9,909 nucleotides of DNA from CAG-791 sp963596015 (GCA_963596015.1 CAVBJS010000078.1:1-9909), one strand, 5' to 3'. Shown: positions 1 through 6,197, numbered from the stretch's first letter. Notes: a model not told the origin generated them from the letters alone. Numbers and translations are program-made.

Positions 1-134
1 CGTGCCCGATACCATCCTGCGGCTTCGATGCAGATCATGCAAAACTGGCGCGCAGCGCAAAGGATGCGAGCCATTCTGCCGCGCTCCGGTGCATTACGTT
101 TTGTGTGTCGCTATCGATCCGAACTCCCTTAAAC

Positions 135-196
135 TGTAACGGGGTGAGAATGGCGACTGAATTGTAACAGAGTGAGTATGACGATTGAGCTGTAAC
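135..196. repeat. 28-bp-period tandem repeat (two full units plus a third core)
   Basis: TGTAAC recurs at 135, 163 and 191, exactly 28 bp apart. The units 135-162 and 163-190 also share GTGAG, ATG and GA blocks, and a third unit is cut short after TGTAAC at 191. Read on the minus strand each unit begins GTTACA followed by a TTCAG-like block. That resembles the core of the dispersed element seen in three other intergenic spacers of this window. The repeat lies in a stretch (1-238) where I see no convincing gene on either strand. Confidence 0.75.
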
Positions 197-238
197 TTCC
201 GAAAGGCTTGCACTGCCTAAGGAAACCATATATAATGC

Positions 239-300
239 AAAAAAAGAGGACACACATGGATCTGTCAAAGCTGACAGGATACCGTGGGCGTCCTTTTTTT
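239..300. terminator. Bidirectional rho-independent terminator downstream of the HD-domain gene
   Basis: GGAC (248-251) pairs with GTCC (290-293), and an imperfect stem continues inward to a CTGTCA/TGACAG inner helix closed by a short AAGC-type loop. The hairpin is flanked by seven A residues (239-245) on the left and seven T residues (294-300) on the right, so it can terminate transcription in both directions. On the minus strand it follows immediately after the stop codon of the HD-domain gene (299-301). Confidence 0.85.
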
Positions 301-769
301 ATCGTTTCAGCAGTGTCTCTTTGGTGGAGCAGAGTTTATCGGCGACGCAGACGACGGCGGCTTCCCGGCAGGTGGGAAGGACGTGAATGGTCAGGGGCCA
401 CATGTGGCTGCGGATGATGTTGCGTTCTCTGTCATTTAAGGGATAGAGGGTTTCTGCTTTCTTAAGGGCAATGCCCGGATGGCGAAAGCCGTGCCAGCGG
501 CCGACCTGTTCCCGGCAATGATGCCAGTCGTAGAGGTAGAAATCATGGAGAAAGGCGCCCCGCACCAGACTGGTCTCGTCGGCATTCAGGTGCATGCGGC
601 GGTTCATGAGGTAGGAGAGTCTGGCCACGGACATGCAGTGATCATAGGTGGTGACACGGCCGTGCTGTATAAAGGTCTTCATGGAAAGAGCCTGAGGCGT
701 GTCATTCCAGCCCTGCAGGCAGTTATAAAATTCATTTTTTTCATCTTCATTCCAGCGGACGGATAACAT
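299..769 (-). CDS. Small HD-domain phosphohydrolase
   Basis: A 156-residue soluble protein with the metal-binding signature of the HD superfamily. His44 lies in TYDHCMSVA, the His75-Asp76 doublet in GAFLHDFYLYDWH, and Asp144 in VCVADK. Further histidines at 93, 97 and 122 resemble the extra ligands seen in dinuclear HD enzymes. HD proteins hydrolyse phosphate esters, often of nucleotides, but the substrate cannot be read from this sequence. There is no signal peptide or membrane segment, and the single-domain size is typical of standalone HD hydrolases. The ATG is preceded by GGAG (777-780, read on the minus strand) at 7-nt spacing. The gene is monocistronic, with a terminator directly after the stop and a 30-bp tandem repeat just upstream that could hold its control sites. 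It is divergent from aguA, with no visible functional link. Confidence 0.85.
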   Translation of the reverse strand: MLSVRWNEDEKNEFYNCLQGWNDTPQALSMKTFIQHGRVTTYDHCMSVARLSYLMNRRMHLNADETSLVRGAFLHDFYLYDWHHCREQVGRWHGFRHPGIALKKAETLYPLNDRERNIIRSHMWPLTIHVLPTCREAAVVCVADKLCSTKETLLKR

Positions 770-797
770 AGGTGATCTCCATTCTTAACGAGCTTGT

Positions 798-857
798 ATA
801 ATGACGGGATAAGTTATATCCGCCTAAATAACGACGGGATAAGTTATATCCGCCTAA
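798..857. repeat. 30-bp perfect-period tandem duplication containing an inverted repeat
   Basis: Copies at 798-827 and 828-857 are identical except for one base (T802 versus C832). Each copy contains GGATA-AGTTA-TATCC, a 5-bp inverted repeat with a 5-bp spacer (807-821 and 837-851). The duplication lies about 30-90 bp upstream of the HD-domain start codon, where a tandem operator or promoter-proximal site could be, and about 300 bp upstream of aguA. No good -35/-10 pair was found in it on either strand, so a regulatory role is only inferred. Confidence 0.8.
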
Positions 858-918
858 CAATATAGCACTGCTTTTACAAATGCAACAGTAGTTATCAAAG
901 AAAAGCGCAATATTTCTT

Positions 919-980
919 GTTATAGTTCAGACGCCGCCCGACTATGGGCTGAACTTTAGCTGCCGGGAGCTGAACTATAA
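919..980 (+). repeat. Dispersed GTTAYMGTTCAGA element, copy 1, with 11-bp inverted repeat
   Basis: GTTATAGTTCAGACGCCG at 919-936 matches 16 of 18 bases of a copy at 3678-3695. The element is bounded by a perfect 11-bp inverted repeat, TTATAGTTCAG (920-930) and CTGAACTATAA (970-980). A second CTGAAC at 949-954 could compete for the same left arm. Six T residues follow directly (981-986). An alternative short hairpin is also possible (955-961 pairing with 968-974). This could be a terminator or attenuator-like structure, or simply a palindromic repeat. Confidence 0.65.
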
Positions 981-992
981 TTTTTTCATTCG

Positions 993-1044
993 GATGCTGT
1001 CCGGCGCTGCCATTTGTTCGTTGGGGCGGCATCGATACAGCATC
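993..1044. other. Large stem-loop in the aguA upstream region
   Basis: GATGCTGT (993-1000) and ACAGCATC (1037-1044) are perfect 8-bp complements. Inside them GCTGCC (1006-1011) can pair with GGCGGC (1025-1030) with one G-U pair, giving a two-tier hairpin. It has no T-tract and so is not a plain terminator. It may be part of a structured leader or another palindromic repeat. No clear promoter for aguA was found between here and 1147. Confidence 0.45.
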
Positions 1045-1159
1045 AGAACAACATCAGCACAATACCATTACAGCAACTTTTTGGCGAGGAACACATCGAA
1101 GAATTTGCTGTGCGAAATTTTTAATCTGTCGCAATAGATCGCGGCATAAGGAGGAGATC

Positions 1160-2257
1160 ATGGCTAAGAGAATCATAGGAAGCACCCCGAAACAGGACGG
1201 TTATCACATGCCGGGAGAATTTGCGTCCCAGAAGCGGATCTTTATGCTCTGGCCGGAGCGGACGGACACCTGGCGGGATGGGGCAAAGCCTGCCCAGCGG
1301 GCTTATGCAGAGGTGGCAAAGGCCATTGCTGCTTTTGAGCCGGTGGTAATGGGGGTATCCGACAGCCAATATGAAAACTGCCGGTCCATGCTGCCGGAGG
1401 AGATCAAGGTGGTGGAGATCTCTACCAACGACGCCTGGGCCAGAGACAGCGGCCCCTCTTTTCTGGTAAACGGTCAGGGCGGCCTGCGGGCCTGCGATTG
1501 GACATTTAATGCCTGGGGAGGCCTGACGGACGGCTTATTTTTTCCCTGGGATAAGGATGACCGGGTAGCGGAGAAGATCGCGGAATTGGCAGGTGCGGAT
1601 TCTTACCGGACGGAAGGCTTTGTGCTGGAGGGAGGCTCCTTCCATGTGGACGGAGAGGGGACGGTGCTGACCACGGAGATGTGTCTTTTGAGCAAGGGCA
1701 GAAACCCTCATCTGTCAAAGCAGGAGATAGAGGAAAATCTGAAGGATTATCTGGGAGCGGATAAGGTGTTGTGGCTGGGAGACGGCATCGATCCGGAGGA
1801 GACCAATGGTCACGTAGATGACGTGGCCTGCTTTGCAAGGCCCGGTGAAGTGATCTGTATTGATACCCAGGATCCGGCACACCCTTTTTATAAGGCGGCC
1901 AAAGATGCCCAGAGGCGGCTGGCTCAAATGGAGGATGCAAGGGGACGCAGATTAAAGATCCACAAACTGTGCTGTCCCCAAAAGCCGGTATGTATCGGAG
2001 AAAATTATGCCATTGACCGCAGCCGGGATGCCAAGGAGCGAAAAGTAGGAGATTTGTGTATTGCTTCTTATGTAAATTTCCTGCTGGTGAACGGCGGCGT
2101 CATCGTGCCCCAGTACGGCGATGAAAATGATGGGCTGGCTATTAAACAGTTGCAGGAAATCTTTCCGGAGCGAAAGGTGGTGGGCGTCTATACCAGGGAG
2201 ATCGTCTACGGCGGCGGCAATATCCATTGCATCACCCAGCAGGAACCCAGTGTTTAA
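1160..2257 (+). CDS. aguA: Agmatine deiminase
   Basis: Hydrolyses agmatine to N-carbamoylputrescine and ammonia in the cytosol, a step in polyamine synthesis or in energy-yielding agmatine catabolism. The 365-residue length and the positions of the key residues match the guanidino-group-modifying enzyme family. The catalytic Cys357 is in GGGNIHCITQQ, His218 and Asp220 in TNGHVDD, Asp96 in WARDSGPS, and Glu157 in LEGGS. The protein is full length and all expected catalytic residues are present. The start is fixed by AAGGAGG (1148-1154), 5 nt before the ATG. It stands alone: no carbamoylputrescine amidase (aguB), putrescine carbamoyltransferase, carbamate kinase or agmatine/putrescine antiporter is within the window. 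The product must be handled by enzymes encoded elsewhere. The gene ends in a strong terminator shared with the convergent exonuclease gene. Confidence 0.97.
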   Translation: MAKRIIGSTPKQDGYHMPGEFASQKRIFMLWPERTDTWRDGAKPAQRAYAEVAKAIAAFEPVVMGVSDSQYENCRSMLPEEIKVVEISTNDAWARDSGPSFLVNGQGGLRACDWTFNAWGGLTDGLFFPWDKDDRVAEKIAELAGADSYRTEGFVLEGGSFHVDGEGTVLTTEMCLLSKGRNPHLSKQEIEENLKDYLGADKVLWLGDGIDPEETNGHVDDVACFARPGEVICIDTQDPAHPFYKAAKDAQRRLAQMEDARGRRLKIHKLCCPQKPVCIGENYAIDRSRDAKERKVGDLCIASYVNFLLVNGGVIVPQYGDENDGLAIKQLQEIFPERKVVGVYTREIVYGGGNIHCITQQEPSV

Positions 2258-2308
2258 AAAATAAGCCTGTGACAGTTAATATAACAGAACTGTCACAGGC
2301 TTATTTTT
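2257..2308. terminator. Long perfect-stem bidirectional terminator between aguA and the exonuclease gene
   Basis: A 17-bp perfect stem (2261-2277 with 2288-2304) with a 10-nt loop is flanked by AAAA (2257-2260) and TTTT (2305-2308), which can extend the helix to 21 bp. It starts at the aguA stop codon and serves + transcription. The A-tract gives a T-tract on the minus strand, so it can also end transcription from the convergent gene at 2462-3577. Confidence 0.93.
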
Positions 2309-2342
2309 ATAAATTCATACTTACATAAAATGTATGGGCAGT

Positions 2343-2431
2343 CGTAACACGGTACCTGTGCCTGAAAATCAGACGTCGCGGTACTTATGCTTTGGAAGCA
2401 GTCGTCGCGGTACCTATGCTTTGGAAGCAGT
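2343..2431. repeat. 29-bp tandem repeat between convergent genes
   Basis: Units 2374-2402 and 2403-2431 differ at a single base and share the block CGTCGCGGTAC followed by TATGCTTTGGAAGCAGT. A degenerate third unit of about 31 bp (2343-2373) precedes them and keeps the CGGTACCT core. The units abut with no spacers. The block fills much of the gap between the shared terminator and the 3' end of the exonuclease gene. Confidence 0.8.
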
Positions 2432-2461
2432 CGTGCCGGAAACCGGTCAAACGGGTGCTTC

Positions 2462-3577
2462 CTATTTGAGCAGTGCAGCACAGATGTGCCGGAACACATA
2501 GGTAGCATACCGGGAGAGAAAGGCCCGGTCTTTTTTGACGGCATCGGTCATCTCAAAGTACAGGCCGGGATCGTCATAGCTGCGTTTGAAAAACGGTTCA
2601 CGGAACAGATCCCATTGGGGCAAGTAGGAAGCGGTCTTCCTGGTATAACAGGTAGAGGGAGCAGCCTGTTCCCGGTGGGTTTTGTCCGTAAAGGAGGCAA
2701 TGGATTTATGAATGGCCATATCCTCCTGAGGAAAATAATAGTAGTCCTTATAGTTGGCGTAAAAATACTTTAATTCCTCTGAAAACAGCGGGATCTTCAA
2801 AACCCCCTTATTGCCTTCTGCTTTCATAAAGCAATGGTCCGTGGTGCCGGCAATGGGCTTTGGCAGAGGGGTACTCAGGGTAAAGAAGAGTAAAACCTCT
2901 TCTCTGGCGTGGCTGTCGCAATCGTCATAATAGTTTGCCTGGGCTTTGTTGACTGTCAGCTCTTCCTCCATAAGGTCGTGATAGAAGATCAGCCCTGTCA
3001 GGGACAGAAGAGCGCAAAGATCAGCCTCATTGTGGGACTGCAGCATCCGCAGTCCGCGGTCCGAGGGAGTCTTTACATATTCGTTATAAACGGCAATAAG
3101 GTCGCTGCCGTTAGCTTCCTGGGACCGCTTAGTCCCAAAGAAAGCCTCCAGTGTCTGCTGTTTGCAGTCGGCCAGGCCAAAGAGCTTTCGCATCTGTCTG
3201 GCAATAAGGTACAGATCTAAGGAATCCATGCCGGTCAGGACATTTTTAAAGCCGTAAGCCTGCATCCGCTTTTGCAGAAAAGGAATGGCAAAACGGTCGC
3301 CGTTATAGTGGATCAGATGACGGAAAGAGGCGGCAAAGTCAAGGAAGGCATTCAGGATATCTCCCTCCTCCTCGGGCTTTTGGGCAAACCACTGGTGAAG
3401 TTTAAATACTTTTTCATTCTGATCATAGCGGATACAGCCGATCAGATAGATGGAGCTTTCCTCCGGACGAAGACCGGTGGTCTCTATATCCAGAAATAAA
3501 AATTCTGATAAAGGTGCGATCTTTTGCAGTTCGTAAGCAGGCGCTAAGCCCTGCAGTGTTTTATCAATAATGCGCAT
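2462..3577 (-). CDS. YprB-like ribonuclease H-fold (DEDD) 3'-5' exonuclease
   Basis: A 371-residue cytosolic protein whose N-terminal half has the RNase H-like DEDD exonuclease fold of the YprB family. Motif I is FLDIETTGL (Asp30, Glu32), motif II is HYNGDRFAIPF (Asp94), a DSLDLY segment lies at 118-123, and motif III is HNEAD (His182, Asp186). Residues from about 200 to 371 are a charged, aromatic-rich tail that I cannot assign. The likely role is nucleic-acid trimming or repair, but the substrate is not known from the sequence. The start at 3577 is chosen over an in-frame ATG 30 codons upstream (3667). AAGGGGG (3585-3591, minus strand) sits 7 nt before it, and the promoter at 3609-3637 would lie inside the longer version. 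In Bacillus, yprB neighbours the helicase gene yprA; no helicase is present here. The gene is monocistronic. Confidence 0.82.
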   Translation of the reverse strand: MRIIDKTLQGLAPAYELQKIAPLSEFLFLDIETTGLRPEESSIYLIGCIRYDQNEKVFKLHQWFAQKPEEEGDILNAFLDFAASFRHLIHYNGDRFAIPFLQKRMQAYGFKNVLTGMDSLDLYLIARQMRKLFGLADCKQQTLEAFFGTKRSQEANGSDLIAVYNEYVKTPSDRGLRMLQSHNEADLCALLSLTGLIFYHDLMEEELTVNKAQANYYDDCDSHAREEVLLFFTLSTPLPKPIAGTTDHCFMKAEGNKGVLKIPLFSEELKYFYANYKDYYYFPQEDMAIHKSIASFTDKTHREQAAPSTCYTRKTASYLPQWDLFREPFFKRSYDDPGLYFEMTDAVKKDRAFLSRYATYVFRHICAALLK

Positions 3578-3608
3578 AAGCAATCCCCCTTGTTTCGGTT
3601 CATGCCCT

Positions 3609-3637
3609 ATTATATAATGAAAAAAGTGCTGTGACAA
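3609..3637 (-). promoter_or_regulatory. Sigma-A promoter of the exonuclease gene
   Basis: On the minus strand TTGTCA (complement of 3632-3637) and TATAAT (complement of 3609-3614) are separated by exactly 17 bp. Transcription would start near 3602, about 25 nt before the chosen ATG at 3577. This supports the shorter start for that gene. Confidence 0.9.
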
Positions 3638-3677
3638 CGGAATCCTTATCTGCTTTGATCCTGTCAAAGATGGGAGC

Positions 3678-3724
3678 GTTACAGTTCAGATGCCGGCTGG
3701 GCAGTGGAGCCTGTGGTCGGTATC
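3678..3724 (+). repeat. Dispersed GTTAYMGTTCAGA element, copy 2
   Basis: GTTACAGTTCAGATGCCG (3678-3695) matches copy 1 at 919-936 in 16 of 18 positions. The bases to 3724 can fold into an imperfect hairpin around GGGC/GCCT but lack the clean closing CTGAAC arm of the other copies. A separate 6-bp hairpin, CTTTGA/TCAAAG, lies just upstream (3653-3669). The element sits in the spacer between the divergent exonuclease gene and rnfC. I found no convincing rnfC promoter between 3638 and 3793. Confidence 0.6.
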
Positions 3725-3804
3725 CGAATTTGGGGACGCCGCCCGGATGGGGGAGGCAGTGAAGTCGCAGCAAGGCATTGAAAACAGGGCTTTGAGAGGT
3801 GAAA

Positions 3805-5148
3805 ATGGCTAAATATACATTTGCCGGCGGCATTCAGCCCTATACCGGCAAAGAACTGACAAAGGGGATGGAAATACAGACCATACTGCCGGGAGAGGTA
3901 CTTACCTACCCGCTGCAGCAGCATATAGGAAGTCCTTCTGTCCCTATCGTGAGAATAGGAGAGCGGGTTTTAACAGGACAGTGCATCGCAGTGGCCGAGG
4001 GAGAAGTCAGCGCCAGACTCCATGCTTCCGTCTCCGGCTATGTGACAGCGATCGCCCCCAGACAGCTGCCGGACGGCACTGTGTCGGACTGTATTTTAAT
4101 TGAGAACGATCATCGCTATGAGGAGATAGAATATCCGGTGCCCAGGAGAATGGAGGGACTGCGAAAGGATATCATTCTTTCCGCAGTCAGAGAGGCCGGT
4201 ATCGTGGGAATGGGCGGTGCGGGCCTGCCTACCCATGTAAAGCTGCAGGTCCCTCCGGGATGTCGCATCGATTATATCATCGTCAACGGCGCCGAGTGTG
4301 AACCCTATGAGACGGCCAACTATCGCAGAATGCTAGAAAATCCGGCAAAGATCGTCAATGCACTGCGGATCCTGCATATCCTTTTTCCCAGAGCCAGAGG
4401 CGTGATCGCCGTCAATGAAGAGTATGAAGCCTGCTATAACATGCTGCGGCGGTATACCAAAGAGGAACCATGGATCCTGGTAAAGCATGCCAGGGGTAAA
4501 TACCCTCAGGGGTCGGAGAGGCAGATGATCTATGCCATAACCGGCAGAACCTTAAATGCCAAGATGCTGCCGGCGGAGATCGGAACCTTAGTTTTAAATG
4601 TAGATACCATGGCAGCCATTAACCAGGCTGTCATGATCCATGAACCTTTGCTGACCAGAATCATTACAGTCAGCGGTGATGCGGTGGCAAAGCCCGGGAA
4701 TTTCCGGGTACGGATCGGTACTTCCTACGAAACCCTTTTGCAGCAGGCCGGCGGCCTTCGGGGTAAGCCTGCTCTGCAGGTGATCGGGGGATTGCTGCAG
4801 GGGCAGAACGCAGAGAATCTGGACGTGCCGGTGACCAAATGTTCCTCCAGCCTTATCTGTCTTAGCCGTGACAGGGCGGGAGAAATGAAGGAAAGCGCCT
4901 GCATACGCTGCGGACGGTGCGTCAGTGCCTGTCCCAACAGACTGGTGCCGGTGGAAATTTACAAGACCGTGGAAAAAGGGCTGAAAAAGGACTTTATCGC
5001 CAGAGGCGGTTTAGAGTGCAATGACTGCGGATGCTGCGCCTACGTATGCCCTGCCAACAGACCTCTTTCCGCCAAGATCGGAAGCATGCGCCGGGAAATC
5101 TTAAAGAATGCGGAACTGGCGGGAGACTATGCGAGGAGATACAGTTAG
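3805..5148 (+). CDS. rnfC: Rnf electron-transport complex subunit C (RnfC)
   Basis: The peripheral cytoplasmic subunit of the Rnf complex (ferredoxin:NAD+ oxidoreductase, ion-translocating), which carries the NAD(H)/FMN site and two 4Fe-4S clusters. The product has 447 residues. Visible features are an N-terminal barrel-sandwich region (about 1-110), the flavin/NADH-binding GMGGAGLPTHVK (135-146), NGAECEPY (161-168) and two CxxCxxCxxxCP ferredoxin motifs. The cluster cysteines are 366/369/372/376 and 405/408/411/415. All cluster ligands are intact, so the gene looks functional. The start is the ATG at 3805, 5 nt after GAGAGG (3794-3799). The in-frame GTG at 3799 overlaps this ribosome binding site and is rejected. 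rnfD follows 2 nt after the stop, so the two are cotranscribed. Unlike the usual clostridial rnfCDGEAB order, nothing else of the complex follows. Confidence 0.95.
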   Translation: MAKYTFAGGIQPYTGKELTKGMEIQTILPGEVLTYPLQQHIGSPSVPIVRIGERVLTGQCIAVAEGEVSARLHASVSGYVTAIAPRQLPDGTVSDCILIENDHRYEEIEYPVPRRMEGLRKDIILSAVREAGIVGMGGAGLPTHVKLQVPPGCRIDYIIVNGAECEPYETANYRRMLENPAKIVNALRILHILFPRARGVIAVNEEYEACYNMLRRYTKEEPWILVKHARGKYPQGSERQMIYAITGRTLNAKMLPAEIGTLVLNVDTMAAINQAVMIHEPLLTRIITVSGDAVAKPGNFRVRIGTSYETLLQQAGGLRGKPALQVIGGLLQGQNAENLDVPVTKCSSSLICLSRDRAGEMKESACIRCGRCVSACPNRLVPVEIYKTVEKGLKKDFIARGGLECNDCGCCAYVCPANRPLSAKIGSMRREILKNAELAGDYARRYS

Positions 5149-5150
5149 GC

Positions 5151-6104
5151 ATGAACGAAGAAAAAGATCTTACCATTCATATACGGTCGGCGCTGACCAC
5201 CGGAAATATCATGTTTCTGGTTATCCTATCCCTTTTGCCGGCTTTAGGCGCCGGCCTGTTTTATTATGGACTCAGACCGCTTTTGCTGATCGGGCTGGGG
5301 ATCCTGACGGCCGTGGGAACAGAGCTTATAGTTGAACTTATTGCGCGAAGACCGATCACCATATTCGATTATTCGGCTGCCGTTACGGGATTTCTGATCG
5401 GTCTTATCCTGCCGCCGGCGGTACCCTGGTATTTCCCGGTCATTGCGGCTGTGGTGGCCATAGGACCGGTGAAGATGGCCTTCGGGGGCATCGGCAGGAA
5501 TCTTCTTAACCCGGCTATGACAGGTAAACTGGTGCTGCTTCTGGCTTTTCGGGAGCAGATGGAGGACTATTCCAGAGGTACTTATAATGCGCTGACGCCT
5601 TTGACCCAGCTGATCGGCGGCAATACCATTGATCTAAAGTCCATGGTGTTTGGTGACTGCGCCGGTTGCTTTGGTACCGGATCGGTGATCGCGATCATGG
5701 CGGGACTGTGTTTTTTGCTGCTCTCCGGTGTCATAGACCTGCGCATACCGGCTTCAAGTGTTCTGGCCTTTGTGACAGTTATGGGCATCTGGGGCGGAAA
5801 CGGCTTTGATCTTGCTTATCTGACAGCCCAGATCATAGGCGGATGCTTTCTTTTTACCGCTGTTTTTATGGCGACGGATTATAGCACCAGTCCTGTGACC
5901 ATCCACGGACGGGTTTTGTATGGCCTTTTATTTGGTATATTGACGGCGGTTTTTCGCATCGGCGGGATCGTAGAAAGTGCCTGTGTTTTTGCACTTCTTA
6001 TCTGCAATCTGACCACGCCGCTGTTAGATCACTTTACTATGCCCAGACCCTTTGGGATTAAAAAGGAAAGATCGGTTATTTTGCTGGTACCGAAGGATAA
6101 ATAA
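5151..6104 (+). CDS. rnfD: Rnf electron-transport complex subunit D (RnfD)
   Basis: An integral membrane subunit of the Rnf/NqrB family, 317 residues with about nine or ten hydrophobic segments from residue 20 to 290. Family signatures are present: GGIGRNLLNPAMTG (112-125), ATDYSTSPVT (241-250) and a short soluble tail. The start is the ATG at 5151, 2 nt after the rnfC stop. Its ribosome binding site GAGGAG (5133-5138) lies inside the end of rnfC at a rather long 12-nt spacing. A longer in-frame reading from 5031 overlaps rnfC and is not credible. In characterised RnfD/NqrB the covalent FMN is attached by ApbE to the Thr of a D-x-x-[ST]-G-A-T motif. Here the aligned stretch is GTYNALTPL, keeping Thr149 but losing the Asp and the GA. 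Covalent flavin at this site is therefore uncertain. Confidence 0.92.
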   Translation: MNEEKDLTIHIRSALTTGNIMFLVILSLLPALGAGLFYYGLRPLLLIGLGILTAVGTELIVELIARRPITIFDYSAAVTGFLIGLILPPAVPWYFPVIAAVVAIGPVKMAFGGIGRNLLNPAMTGKLVLLLAFREQMEDYSRGTYNALTPLTQLIGGNTIDLKSMVFGDCAGCFGTGSVIAIMAGLCFLLLSGVIDLRIPASSVLAFVTVMGIWGGNGFDLAYLTAQIIGGCFLFTAVFMATDYSTSPVTIHGRVLYGLLFGILTAVFRIGGIVESACVFALLICNLTTPLLDHFTMPRPFGIKKERSVILLVPKDK

Positions 6105-6118
6105 ACAATACCCCGTCA

Positions 6119-6172
6119 CTTGGCTGTTACCGTTCAGATTTCAGCCAAGCGGCGGGAACTGTGGCCTGAACG
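6119..6172 (+). repeat. Dispersed GTTAYMGTTCAGA element, copy 3, with interleaved inverted repeats
   Basis: GTTACCGTTCAGA (6126-6138) is the third copy of the intergenic core. Two perfect inverted repeats interlock. CTTGGCTG (6119-6126) pairs with CAGCCAAG (6142-6149), and CGTTCAG (6131-6137) pairs with CTGAACG (6166-6172). The arm order A-B-A'-B' allows either a pseudoknot or a switch between two hairpins. It lies 14 nt after the rnfD stop and upstream of the thrC promoter. No T-tract follows, so it is not an obvious intrinsic terminator. Confidence 0.6.
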
Positions 6173-6197
6173 TCGATCCGCAACAGCAGGTTAGCCG

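Noticed and set aside
1..132. Reading frame open from the left edge on the + strand, and a short open frame on the minus strand running off the edge from 74
   Set aside because: Both are short (44 and about 24 residues), arginine- or cysteine-rich without any recognisable motif, and cannot be distinguished from chance. I did not call a partial gene.
35..268. 77-residue open frame on the minus strand
   Set aside because: It crosses the 28-bp tandem repeat and part of the terminator, has no good ribosome binding site and no recognisable sequence.
2343..2431. CRISPR array
   Set aside because: The repeat units abut with no spacers, there are only two good copies, and there are no cas genes nearby.
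3578..3667. N-terminal extension of the exonuclease by 30 residues
   Set aside because: The strong promoter at 3609-3637 lies inside it, and a good ribosome binding site precedes the internal ATG at 3577. The family motifs also begin after that point.
5031..5150. Longer rnfD reading frame starting inside rnfC
   Set aside because: It would overlap rnfC by over 100 bases in a cysteine-rich coding segment. The ATG at 5151 gives the normal RnfD N-terminus.
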